This document shows positions 18,047 through 25,596 of a stretch of DNA of 61,592 bases, piece after piece. The stretch covers positions 1-61,592 of the forward strand of contig JAUUPT010000020.1 in NCBI GenBank assembly GCA_030843315.1, in the 5' to 3' direction. Origin of the DNA: Bacteroidaceae bacterium. Lineage in GTDB: Bacteria > Bacteroidota > Bacteroidia > Bacteroidales > Bacteroidaceae. The notes beneath the pieces were generated by a model. It saw only the letters and a program-made list of their open reading frames with translations. It did not search any database and was not told the origin of the DNA. Position 1 is the stretch's first letter, and each line of letters starts with the position of its first letter. The translations under genes and the position numbers were made by a program.

Positions 18047-20407
18047 ATGACTATACTTGCAACCCTGAAAATAATCGTCCGCAGTTGGTGGAGAAACAAG
18101 GTTTTCTTTCTGATATCAATTATCAGTCTAGCAGTAGGGCTGGCATGTACCAACTTACTGTTCACCTACTTTGTGCACGATTATAATATAGAAAGCGGTA
18201 ATCGGAATAAAGACCGCATTTTCTGCTTGCGGCAGGATAATCCGTTGCAAGAGGGGAGCAAGGTGGCTTATACCTCTGCCGAGATTCCTTCTCTGCTGAA
18301 AGAGAAATATGCAGAAGTAGAAGACTACCTGCGTCTCAGTTCCTTCGATTTGCAATACTGCAAATACGATGAGAATCTCTTTCAGAAAGCCAAGCTGGTA
18401 TGTGCAGATACCACGCTGCTGCATTTCTTCCGGTACCAATCCCTCTCCGGAAGCCTGAGGCAAACACTGGAACAACCGGGCAAAGTAGCGCTCAGCGATG
18501 CCTTTGCACGAAAAGTCTTTGGAGACAGTAACCCGTTGGGCAAGTTGCTGGAAGTGAAAACAACCATGGACGGCACTAAAAGCTATGAAGTGGCTGCCGT
18601 CTTGAAACCGCGTCCACAGTCATTACTTCAATTCGATATGCTGACCGGAACCGATGAAGACTTCTTCGGGGGAGTAACCTTCTTAATGCTGTCTTCCGGC
18701 ACGAACCCCGAACAGCTTGCAGAGAAAATCAACCGGGATAAAGTACCTACACTGATTCCCGAAACGTCACAGTACTACGTCGATCCGCTATCCGACCTCT
18801 ATTTCGTCACCCCGGACAGCAACACCCAGCAGCCTTTGCCGTATATCAACCAGAGCAACGTGCAGCTACTTTACATCAGCCTCACAGCTGCTCTGCTGGT
18901 GCTCATCATCGCCTGCTGCAACTACACCAATATGAGCCTGAGCCGCGTACTGCAACAACTCAAGATGATACACGTAGAGAAGCTGATGGGCAGTCGCTTG
19001 AAGGATATCCGCATCCAGTTGTTCGGCGACGCATTCCTCACCGTGCTGCTGGCATTCGTCCTGTCTCTGCTCATCATCAACGATTGCCTCTCTTTCTTCA
19101 ACGGATTGCTGACATCGCACCTGAATATCCATTTCTTTTTCAGTATGCAGATGTTGCCACTCTTGCTACTGTTTGTACTGATTATGGCAATTGTACCGGC
19201 TTGGTATATCAGCCGTAAACTATCCGCCCTATCATTCAGCGAGTACAAGACATTCCATGTCGGGAGAAAGAAACAACAGTTCGTCTCCCTCTTGGTCATC
19301 CTTCAGTTCATCATTTCAATAGGGCTGATATTTGCTACGCTCACTGCCAACGAGCAGATTGCCCTTATCAAAGCGCACGCCACTTACTATGAGAATCTGA
19401 TAGAAATAGGGGGCTTCAAAGCGCCATCCGCCGCACCGCTGAAAAACGAATTGGAGAAGCAAGAACAAGGCATTCAATCCATGTCCCTGTCCAACAGCTC
19501 CATCCTGAATTCATGGATACGCGAGTTGTCCATCAAGCAACCGGACGGAACAGAGATAAAGTCCCACTTACTGATGTTGTTCAGTGATACTGATTTTATA
19601 AACACAATGGGCTTGCAACAGCTATCGGGAAGTTCGCCCCAACAACTGACGAAGGAGTATCCATATCCGGTGCTCGTCAATGAAAGTTATGTCCGAAACC
19701 TTGTTCCTTCGGGCATAGATCCCATCGGACGGCACATGACCGAGTTTGATGCTATGGCAGATTCCATCTACACCATCGGCGGCGTCATAAAAGATTTCCC
19801 TACCGGTTCGCTGGAAACGGAAATAACGCCCTGTATGATTCACATCTCCTCTACCGACAAAATGCTTCAGACCGATTATCTGCACATCAAGCTGAACCCG
19901 GAAATGCGGCAGCAGACCTTGCAGCGGATAAACCAGGCATGGGAAAAGGTAAATGAAGGCATCCCATTCCAATATACCGACCTGCACCGCCAATTCATGG
20001 AACGGAACGACAAAGTATTGTCATTATCCAGAATACTCATCGGATATTCACTGATCGGACTGTTGCTGACGTGCTTCGGACTGTTCGGCATATCTTGGTA
20101 TGCCACCCGCCAGCGCATCCGCGAAATCAGCATCCGCAAGATACATGGAGCCACCCCGTGGCAAATCATCTGGCTGCTCAACAAGCCCTTCTGCCTGCAG
20201 ATACTGATTGCATATCTCCTCGCCATCCCTGCCGTCTATTGGCTGATGCTCCACTGGCGGGAACAGTTTGCATACAAGGCTTCGCTGACCATCACTGATT
20301 TCTTGTTACCCTTGGTGATAGTCTGGGGAATATCCGTCCTTACAGTCTGCCTGCAAGGCTATTTACTGAACAAGACAAATCCGATTGATTGCATTAAAAC
20401 AGAATAA
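18047..20407 (+). CDS. MacB/FtsX-type ABC permease 6 (divergent copy)
   Basis: The 786 residues have the same layout but are the most divergent of the six. The start is MTILATLKIIVRSWWRNKVF, and the coupling segment reads RQRIREISIRKIHGA where the others have RKVNGA. The ending is NPIDCIKTE. It has a first helix at about 19-41, a membrane block near 265-390 and a C-terminal block near 665-780. Base composition is richer in G and C than in permeases 1-5 (long runs of CTGC and CATC), which hints at a different history. It directly precedes the ATPase gene, so it may be the ancestral ATPase partner; this is inference. Confidence 0.88.
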   Translation: MTILATLKIIVRSWWRNKVFFLISIISLAVGLACTNLLFTYFVHDYNIESGNRNKDRIFCLRQDNPLQEGSKVAYTSAEIPSLLKEKYAEVEDYLRLSSFDLQYCKYDENLFQKAKLVCADTTLLHFFRYQSLSGSLRQTLEQPGKVALSDAFARKVFGDSNPLGKLLEVKTTMDGTKSYEVAAVLKPRPQSLLQFDMLTGTDEDFFGGVTFLMLSSGTNPEQLAEKINRDKVPTLIPETSQYYVDPLSDLYFVTPDSNTQQPLPYINQSNVQLLYISLTAALLVLIIACCNYTNMSLSRVLQQLKMIHVEKLMGSRLKDIRIQLFGDAFLTVLLAFVLSLLIINDCLSFFNGLLTSHLNIHFFFSMQMLPLLLLFVLIMAIVPAWYISRKLSALSFSEYKTFHVGRKKQQFVSLLVILQFIISIGLIFATLTANEQIALIKAHATYYENLIEIGGFKAPSAAPLKNELEKQEQGIQSMSLSNSSILNSWIRELSIKQPDGTEIKSHLLMLFSDTDFINTMGLQQLSGSSPQQLTKEYPYPVLVNESYVRNLVPSGIDPIGRHMTEFDAMADSIYTIGGVIKDFPTGSLETEITPCMIHISSTDKMLQTDYLHIKLNPEMRQQTLQRINQAWEKVNEGIPFQYTDLHRQFMERNDKVLSLSRILIGYSLIGLLLTCFGLFGISWYATRQRIREISIRKIHGATPWQIIWLLNKPFCLQILIAYLLAIPAVYWLMLHWREQFAYKASLTITDFLLPLVIVWGISVLTVCLQGYLLNKTNPIDCIKTE

Positions 20408-20446
20408 GAAATTCATTAAATTTATAAACCATAAAAACGAGACATT

Positions 20447-21121
20447 ATGATTAAGACCGTAAACTTACAGAAGATTTTCAAGACTGAAGAAGTACAGACT
20501 TTAGCTTTGAACAACGTGAACATTGAAGTGAAGGATGGCGAATTCGTTGCCATCATGGGACCCTCCGGTTGCGGAAAATCCACTCTGCTGAACATCCTCG
20601 GACTGCTGGACAACCCGACAGCAGGGGAGTACTACCTGAACGAAAAAGAAGTTTCCAAGTATACCGAAGCACAACGCACCAGCCTGCGCAAAGGAGTCAT
20701 CGGCTTTGTATTCCAAAGTTTCAACCTGATTGACGAACTGAACGTATACGAAAACATCGAACTGCCGCTGCTCTATATGGGTATTCCCGCCGCCGAACGC
20801 AAGCGTCGTGTAGAAGTAGCCATGGAACGCATGGCCATCATGCACCGCAGCAAGCATTTCCCGCAACAACTCTCCGGCGGTCAGCAACAGCGTGTTGCCA
20901 TTGCCCGTGCAGTAGTGTCAAACCCGAAACTGATTCTCGCCGATGAGCCTACCGGTAACCTCGATTCCAAGAATGGTAAAGAAGTGATGGAACTGCTGAG
21001 TGAACTGAATAAGGAAGGCACCACCATCGTCATGGTGACGCACTCCCAGCACGACGCCGGCTTTGCATCACGCACCATCAATCTGTTCGACGGACAGGTA
21101 GTAACGGAAGTAAGTCTGTAG
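20447..21121 (+). CDS. ABC transporter ATP-binding protein of the LolD/MacB type
   Basis: This 224-residue stand-alone ATPase has all nucleotide-binding motifs: Walker A GPSGCGKS (38-45), the Q-loop (VFQSFNLIDEL, Gln90), the signature LSGGQQQR (142-149), Walker B LILADEPTGNLDS (163-174) and the switch His199 (VTHSQHDAG). Its similarity to LolD and MacB, with VFQSFNLI and EPTGNLDS, matches the FtsX-type permeases before it. It is the only ATPase in the locus and so would have to serve all six permeases, as dimers on different permease pairs. It is the last gene of the locus. Its stop codon lies in the loop of a perfect hairpin shared with the convergent neighbour. Confidence 0.94.
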   Translation: MIKTVNLQKIFKTEEVQTLALNNVNIEVKDGEFVAIMGPSGCGKSTLLNILGLLDNPTAGEYYLNEKEVSKYTEAQRTSLRKGVIGFVFQSFNLIDELNVYENIELPLLYMGIPAAERKRRVEVAMERMAIMHRSKHFPQQLSGGQQQRVAIARAVVSNPKLILADEPTGNLDSKNGKEVMELLSELNKEGTTIVMVTHSQHDAGFASRTINLFDGQVVTEVSL

Positions 21122-21134
21122 TCAGACTTACTTC
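21107..21134. terminator. Perfect hairpin across two convergent stop codons
   Basis: A 12-bp perfect stem, GAAGTAAGTCTG (21107-21118) and CAGACTTACTTC (21123-21134), encloses the loop TAGT. The ATPase stop TAG ends in the loop and the stop of the convergent membrane gene (21128-21130) lies in the right arm. It has no T tract on either side, so it is more likely an mRNA 3'-end stabiliser or weak bidirectional terminator. Confidence 0.5.
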
Positions 21135-21814
21135 ATCCGCGCCGCAATGGCGAGCAACACACCGAGCACCACACCCAACAGGGCGGCAAACAACACCCGC
21201 ATTTCTCCCGGCAGGAGAAATGTGATGGTGTGTGCCGGATACCAGAAGAAAGGAATCGTCTTCTTGAAAACGAAGTTCCACTGTGCATCCCAGTTCAGAT
21301 GTGTGATGATACGGGTCATCGGGATAGGGGTGATGAGACTACGGAGAGAACCCCCGCAATCTATGATATGTGTATCGGTAATCTTATGAAACGTCATGAA
21401 TACGGGTGCAAAGATAGTATTCATAGCTACGGATATAGCCAAAGCAATCCAGAACTTATCCAGGCAAAACTCTCCGTTTATGATGGTAGCAGCATTTGCC
21501 ATTCCCATATATTCCATGAACTGCGGCACTCCTCTTGAGAAGATAATCATCGCGGCATTGATTCCCATGCCCAGCAGTCCCCACACCACCGCACGGGGAA
21601 GCACGCCAAATCCTTTCCGGTTATAGACTCCCGAACTGATGCGAAGTCCCAGTACCTCGCCCATTGTAGCAAGAATTCCAAATTTAATGAAACTCATCAC
21701 CATGCCATGTGCAGCATTAAAAGATTTGTACCATTCGTATACGGCATCACTTACAAAGAACGGTAAGAAAATTACTACTAAAACCAGAATAAAGAGGAAA
21801 TCTTGCTTTTTCAT
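21128..21814 (-). CDS. Polytopic inner membrane protein, possibly Mpv17/PMP22-like
   Basis: The 228 residues carry about six hydrophobic segments (near 5-24, 38-55, 76-98, 112-133, 180-200 and 205-225) and no signal peptide or catalytic motif. The C-terminal part (WNFVFKKTIPFFWYPAHTIT, then a hydrophobic tail) recalls the C-terminal signature of the Mpv17/PMP22 membrane family. That is the only basis for the tentative name. The gene is monocistronic by position, convergent with the ABC ATPase and upstream of no obvious partner. If the family guess is wrong, it is simply a conserved membrane protein of unknown function. Confidence 0.55.
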   Translation of the reverse strand: MKKQDFLFILVLVVIFLPFFVSDAVYEWYKSFNAAHGMVMSFIKFGILATMGEVLGLRISSGVYNRKGFGVLPRAVVWGLLGMGINAAMIIFSRGVPQFMEYMGMANAATIINGEFCLDKFWIALAISVAMNTIFAPVFMTFHKITDTHIIDCGGSLRSLITPIPMTRIITHLNWDAQWNFVFKKTIPFFWYPAHTITFLLPGEMRVLFAALLGVVLGVLLAIAARMK

Positions 21815-21914
21815 ACAAAAGTTGCGTTTTTCATAAATAATGCAGCAAACATACTAAAATTATTTCAATCTGAAAGCAAATTGCAATCTCTTTCTTGTTA
21901 TTCTTAAACAGCGA

Positions 21915-21952
21915 TAAAAAAAAGGAGCTTCCAACTCGTGGAAACCCCTTTT
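21915..21952 (-). terminator. Intrinsic terminator downstream of the HU-like gene
   Basis: On the minus strand the right arm (21940-21952, revcomp AAAAGGGGTTTCC) pairs imperfectly with the left arm (21920-21932) around the loop ACGAGTT. A run of at least eight T follows. It lies about 190 bases after the stop of the gene ending at 22143, so that transcript has a long 3' region that includes repeat block E1. Confidence 0.75.
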
Positions 21953-22030
21953 AACCTGTCAAAGTTAATGCATCATTTGATGAATTTGCCTTAATTATTC
22001 CATACGGAATTTCTTAACTTTCGCCTGCCC

Positions 22031-22128
22031 CTACACCCGTATCACAATTAGCTCATTCATTGCCTGTTACGGGTGTATAAGAAATAGCAGTGGTATATAA
22101 GGATTATTTGCTCCTTATACACCACTGC
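22031..22128. repeat. Inverted repeat block E1 with GGTGTATAA words
   Basis: Two nested or adjacent inverted pairs are visible: ACACCCGTA/TACGGGTGT (near 22033 and 22068) and a 17-base pair, 22087-22103 with 22112-22128 (GCAGTGGTATATAAGGA and TCCTTATACACCACTGC), with one mismatch. The words GGGTGTATAA and TTATACACC recur in block E2 at 23153-23275. Confidence 0.75.
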
Positions 22129-22142
22129 ACACTTCGCCCCTC

Positions 22143-22766
22143 TTATTGGTTCGTAGCTTGTTTGTTATCAGCCTTTAAGTACACCTTATGGCATCCTTGT
22201 CCCAAAGTTGTTAAATATCCTTTATCTACGAGCATATTGAGGTCTTTCAGCGCTTTATTCTTCAAAAGTCCTGTAATTCCACAATAATCTTTGCGGGTAA
22301 TGAAGGGATGGTCGCTTAAAAATGCCATCAGTCGGCGGTAACGTTCGGCGCCACTGACGTCGGCACTATGGCGGACACCATAGCCGGGACGGACACGCTC
22401 CACAAATCCGGCACACTTCTTCCGGAAACGGGGCGACACGCGGAAATGCACCTTGCCGAAATAGATATTCTGCGAATGAATCTCTTTCTTGTCCATCACC
22501 GGACGAGCCCGAAGGCTTGCCGAAAAATACCCGATATTGCCCAACTGCACATGGTGTCCTTCGGACAGGTAATAGGAGATACGCTCCTCAAATGCTGTCA
22601 GCAATCCGGCAATATCGCCGTCACTGAAACTGGACATAGTCGATATATCGCTAATCAAACGTTTCGTGTCAATGGTTCCCTTGTTCACAATACACGGATA
22701 CAAGGGTTGTAACTCGCCGTCGCCTTTCGGGTTCGGCCTTCTTAGAAAATCATACTCTGCTGCCAT
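22143..22766 (-). CDS. HU-like DNA-binding protein with C-terminal winged-helix extension
   Basis: The 207 residues are about twice a classical HU. Residues 1-125 look like the HU-type fold found in many Bacteroides proteins (LLTAFEERISYYLSEGHHVQ followed by LGNIGYFSASLRARPV, typical of the HU beta-arm region). The remaining 80 residues (LMAFLSDHPFITRKDYCGIT, LLKNKALKDLNMLVDKGYLT) read as a winged helix: helix, helix, recognition helix and wing. It may act as a nucleoid or transcription factor. Its leader is about 210 bases long and carries the GC-rich repeat array B. The gene is followed by repeat block E1 and a terminator, so it is flanked by repeats on both sides. Confidence 0.8.
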   Translation of the reverse strand: MAAEYDFLRRPNPKGDGELQPLYPCIVNKGTIDTKRLISDISTMSSFSDGDIAGLLTAFEERISYYLSEGHHVQLGNIGYFSASLRARPVMDKKEIHSQNIYFGKVHFRVSPRFRKKCAGFVERVRPGYGVRHSADVSGAERYRRLMAFLSDHPFITRKDYCGITGLLKNKALKDLNMLVDKGYLTTLGQGCHKVYLKADNKQATNQ

Positions 22767-22889
22767 AATTTAGGTTTTAATGGTTAATATCAATAAAGTT
22801 ATTTGTTGCATAATGCCGGTTTGCCCCATATATTATATCCAAATGAACGGCACATAATGCGATAATGCCTCATACTTTATTTCGTTTCG

Positions 22890-22972
22890 CAGTTGCGGGC
22901 TCTTCAGCCCGCAGTTGGGAACCGTAGAGCCCGCAATGGGAAACCGTTCGGCCCGCAACTGGGGGACGAAGT
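22890..22972. repeat. 22-bp array B: GCCCGCA units in the HU-like gene leader
   Basis: GCCCGCA occurs at 22907, 22929 and 22951, exactly 22 bases apart, each followed by GTTGG, ATGG or ACTGG and then an ACCGT-containing linker. The inverted copy CAGTTGCGGGC (22890-22900) is the exact reverse complement of GCCCGCAACTG (22951-22961). It also makes a short hairpin, TGCGGGCT-CTTC-AGCCCGCA, with the first forward unit. Confidence 0.88.
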
Positions 22973-22983
22973 TTTGCTACGTT

Positions 22984-23014
22984 CAAAGATACAAAAACAA
23001 TAAAGCAAAGTCAA
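22984..23014 (-). promoter_or_regulatory. Promoter of the HU-like gene
   Basis: On the minus strand TATCTTTG (plus-strand CAAAGATA, 22984-22991) is preceded by TTG (plus CAA, 23012-23014) at 20 bases. Transcription would start near 22977 and run through array B before reaching the ATG at 22766. Confidence 0.5.
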
Positions 23015-23152
23015 GTTTTCGACCGTCTATTTTTCAATTTTTCTGCTTGTTGACCGGCAGCAAATAACGGCATTGTTTTCTTCAATAAAAGGGGATTTTT
23101 ACTTGCTTTTAGCGCATTTGTGTGTCTCTCTCGAAGGCTTTAGAGGACCAGT

Positions 23153-23275
23153 GGTGTATGAAGTTAATCATTCAACGCGGGTGTATAAAGAACCAATAAT
23201 CCTTATACACCCGCGTTGAATGATTATACACCCGTAAATATCAGCAAATGAAAGAATAGCCGAACGGGTGTAAGA
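23153..23275. repeat. Inverted repeat block E2 with GGGTGTATAA words
   Basis: A perfect 23-bp inverted pair occupies 23166-23188 and 23203-23225, with a 14-base loop. Its outer part is AATCATTCAACG and its inner part GGGTGTATAA. A further TTATACACCCG follows at 23224, and ACGGGTGTAAGAAG near 23264 resembles a word in block E1. The block lies directly downstream of the M48 protease gene on the minus strand and could act at its mRNA 3' end. Confidence 0.8.
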
Positions 23276-23292
23276 AGTCGGAGAACGTTTAA

Positions 23293-24096
23293 CTATTTGT
23301 TTTTCGTATACTCATCTGCCAATTCCTTAGCACGGGCTACGCGCTTTGCCGTATCCGGGTGAGAAGAGAACATCTTTTGGAATTTAGAATTCTGAGGAGC
23401 ACCGTCTGAAAGTTCCAACAGCTTATTCAAAGCATTGTACATGGCATACGGATCGAGGTTGTGCTTAATGCTGAATTCGAAACCGTAATCATCAGCTTCC
23501 GACTCTTGCTTCTGAGAATATTGTGCACCAGCCAAAGCTTCGGCCATAGCACCCAATTCAGAATCAGTCAGTTTGGAAACCGTAGAACTTGCAGCACCGG
23601 CGGCGTTCTTCACTGCCGAACGCATGTAGGCGCTCTTCATGGCATCCTTAGAGTCTGTGTGGATGACGTGGCCTATTTCGTGGCCTACCACTGCCATTAC
23701 TTCGTCGTCCGTCATAATGTCCATCAATCCGGCACAGATACGTACGCTACCATCTCCACAGGCAAAAGCGTTCACATCTATCACTTCGTAGACGCCGAAG
23801 TTCACTTTCAGCCCGTCCACTTCCTTGATGTGGCCGGTCAGCTTTTCCAGACGCTTGCCATACTCCGTATCGGGTTTCGTCAGCGGATTGTGCGTATCCA
23901 TCCACTCCATATACTCCCGGCTCATGGCTGCAATGTCTGCATCCGACAGGGTGATGGCTTTAGCGGCATCGGTACCTGCCTGAACAACTTTGTTCACATT
24001 GATTTTCTTTCCACCGATTTTGAACTGTGCATAAGCAGTGGTTGTGCAACTCATTCCGCACACAATGGCGGCAATGACAAAAAGACTCTTTTTCAT
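23293..24096 (-). CDS. Secreted M48 family zinc metallopeptidase
   Basis: This 267-residue protein has an N-terminal signal peptide; a Cys at residue 17 (GMSC) may make it a lipoprotein, with a TTTAYAQ cleavage site as the alternative. The zinc site is HEIGH at 139-143 (VVGHEIGHVIHTDSKDA), and the third ligand lies in the QKQESEADDYG helix near residue 200, as in Oma1/YcaL/LoiP-type peptidases. FACGDGSVRICAGLMDIMTDDE before the HExxH is also typical of M48 proteins. It would work in the periplasm or at the outer membrane in protein quality control; this is family inference. It stands alone, 106 bases downstream of the sphingolipid gene. Confidence 0.9.
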   Translation of the reverse strand: MKKSLFVIAAIVCGMSCTTTAYAQFKIGGKKINVNKVVQAGTDAAKAITLSDADIAAMSREYMEWMDTHNPLTKPDTEYGKRLEKLTGHIKEVDGLKVNFGVYEVIDVNAFACGDGSVRICAGLMDIMTDDEVMAVVGHEIGHVIHTDSKDAMKSAYMRSAVKNAAGAASSTVSKLTDSELGAMAEALAGAQYSQKQESEADDYGFEFSIKHNLDPYAMYNALNKLLELSDGAPQNSKFQKMFSSHPDTAKRVARAKELADEYTKNK

Positions 24097-24139
24097 CGAC
24101 TTTGATTGGTTTTAATTTAGTTTGGTTATGTTTACTAAA

Positions 24140-24179
24140 AAAGAAACCGTCCAATCTTGACAGACTAAACGGTTTCTTT
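24140..24179 (-). terminator. Intrinsic terminator after serine palmitoyltransferase
   Basis: A perfect 11-bp stem (AAAGAAACCGT at 24140-24150 and ACGGTTTCTTT at 24169-24179) is followed on the minus strand by a T run (TTTCTTTTTTAG). It is placed just after the stop of the gene ending at 24203. Confidence 0.75.
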
Positions 24180-24202
24180 GAATATCTTTTCCTTAAATCT
24201 GT

Positions 24203-25390
24203 TTATTTGATTATATCCAGCGACTTGAAGCATTTAGTCAGCTTCTCTACTGCATAATCCACTTGCTCTACGGTGTGGGTGGCCATCAATGCCACACGTA
24301 CCAGCGTATCTTGCGGAGCGCAAGCGGGCGGAATAACTGGATTGATGAAGATGCCTTCGTCGAAAGCCAACTTCGTCACCGTAAATGTCTTTTCGGTATC
24401 GCGTACATAAAGCGGAATGATAGGAGATTCTGTCTCACCAATCTCAAAGCCTGCATCGCGGAATTTCTTCAAAGCATAATTGGTGATGTCCCACAAACGC
24501 TGAATACGTTCCGGTTCGGACTTGATGATGTGGAGTGCCTCACGAGCCGCAGCCGTTGCTCCCGGTGTGCTACTTGCCTGGAATATATAAGAACGGGCAT
24601 TGTGGCGCAGCCAGTTGATGACCGCCTTATCTCCGGCTACGAAACCGCCGATAGAAGCCAACGACTTGCTGAACGTACCCATAATCAGGTCTACGTCATC
24701 GGAAACGCCGAAATGGTCGCAAACGCCACGGCCTTGTTTGCCGAATACGCCCAAACTATGAGCTTCGTCTACATATATACTGGCATTATATTTCTTTTTC
24801 AGGCGGACAATCTCGGGCAAGTTTGCCAAGTCACCCTCCATGGAGAATACGCCGTCGACAATAATCAACTTCACTGCATCCGGTTCGCACTTCTGGAGTT
24901 CTTTCTCCAAATCTTCCATATCGTTGTGCTTGTACTTCAGCTGCGTGGCAAAGGAGAGACGACGTCCGTCTACGATAGAAGCGTGGTCGCGGTCATCGCA
25001 GATGATATAGTCTCCACGACCTACCACTGCGGGGATGATACCTTCATTCACTGTAAATCCGGTGGAGAAGCAGAGAGCTTCGTCTTTTCCAACAAATTCT
25101 GCCAATTCCTTTTCCAGTTCGACATGTATATCGAGGGTACCGTTTAAGAAGCGAGACCCTGCACAACCTGTACCGTATTTTTCTGTGGCAGCTATTGAGG
25201 CATCAATAATTCTTTGGTCATAAGTCAGCCCCATGTATGCATTTGAGCCAAACATCAGGACTTTCTTGCCATCCATCATTACCTCAGTATCCTGATGGCT
25301 GTTTATTGTGCGAAAATAAGGATAAACTCCCTTTGCCATAAACTGTTGCGGCAAATCATATTTCGCAAATTTGTCTTGTAGTAAACCCAT
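24203..25390 (-). CDS. spt: Serine palmitoyltransferase (sphingolipid synthesis)
   Basis: This 395-residue PLP enzyme of the alpha-oxoamine synthase family would condense serine with a fatty acyl-CoA to 3-ketosphinganine, the first step of Bacteroides sphingolipid synthesis, in the cytoplasm at the membrane. The PLP lysine is Lys242 in GTFSKSLASIGG. DEAHSLGVFG (208-217) and His136 in DDRDHASIVDG are the cofactor-contacting residues. The start, MGLLQDKFAKYDLPQQFMAK, and the GSNAYMGL region fit the Bacteroides enzyme better than AONS (BioF) or KBL, the alternatives in this family, and no biotin or threonine genes are nearby. It is divergent from a lipid kinase gene, which supports a lipid role. 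Confidence 0.88.
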   Translation of the reverse strand: MGLLQDKFAKYDLPQQFMAKGVYPYFRTINSHQDTEVMMDGKKVLMFGSNAYMGLTYDQRIIDASIAATEKYGTGCAGSRFLNGTLDIHVELEKELAEFVGKDEALCFSTGFTVNEGIIPAVVGRGDYIICDDRDHASIVDGRRLSFATQLKYKHNDMEDLEKELQKCEPDAVKLIIVDGVFSMEGDLANLPEIVRLKKKYNASIYVDEAHSLGVFGKQGRGVCDHFGVSDDVDLIMGTFSKSLASIGGFVAGDKAVINWLRHNARSYIFQASSTPGATAAAREALHIIKSEPERIQRLWDITNYALKKFRDAGFEIGETESPIIPLYVRDTEKTFTVTKLAFDEGIFINPVIPPACAPQDTLVRVALMATHTVEQVDYAVEKLTKCFKSLDIIK

Positions 25391-25451
25391 GAAATATCTT
25401 TTATATAATGAATATTTAAATCTCTTAAATACAAATCCTAAAAACAGGGGG

Positions 25452-25459
25452 CAAAGATA
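25452..25459 (-). promoter_or_regulatory. -7 element of the serine palmitoyltransferase promoter
   Basis: CAAAGATA on the plus strand is TATCTTTG on the minus strand, the Bacteroidetes -7 consensus, about 60 bases before the ATG at 25390. No clear -33 box was found. Confidence 0.5.
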
Positions 25460-25554
25460 GCAAAATATGTCGGTATATGCTCTATTTACTCTAAAAAAAC
25501 TATTGATGCTTATTTTAAAAAGCTCTATGTGGTTAATTTTTCAGATAATTGTAT

Positions 25555-25562
25555 TACTTTTG
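25555..25562 (+). promoter_or_regulatory. -7 element of the lipid kinase promoter
   Basis: TACTTTTG matches TAnnTTTG and lies 34 bases before the ATG at 25597, divergent from the serine palmitoyltransferase promoter about 100 bases away. Confidence 0.5.
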
Positions 25563-25596
25563 CCAGTTCTAAAATCTGCAAAGCAACAATCCTTGC

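Larger units (their letters stand above)
21815..22142. other. Gene-free stretch between two minus-strand genes
   Basis: This 328-base stretch holds the promoter region of the 21128 gene on the minus strand, an intrinsic terminator for the HU-like gene (21915-21952) and a repeat block with GGTGTATAA-type words (22031-22128). No credible reading frame was seen. Confidence 0.7.
22767..23292. other. Gene-free stretch with promoter and two repeat blocks
   Basis: This 526-base stretch holds the leader and promoter of the HU-like gene (minus, -7 TATCTTTG at 22984-22991), array B (22890-22971) and repeat block E2 (23153-23275) just after the 3' end of the M48 protease gene. No convincing small gene was found on either strand. 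Confidence 0.7.
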
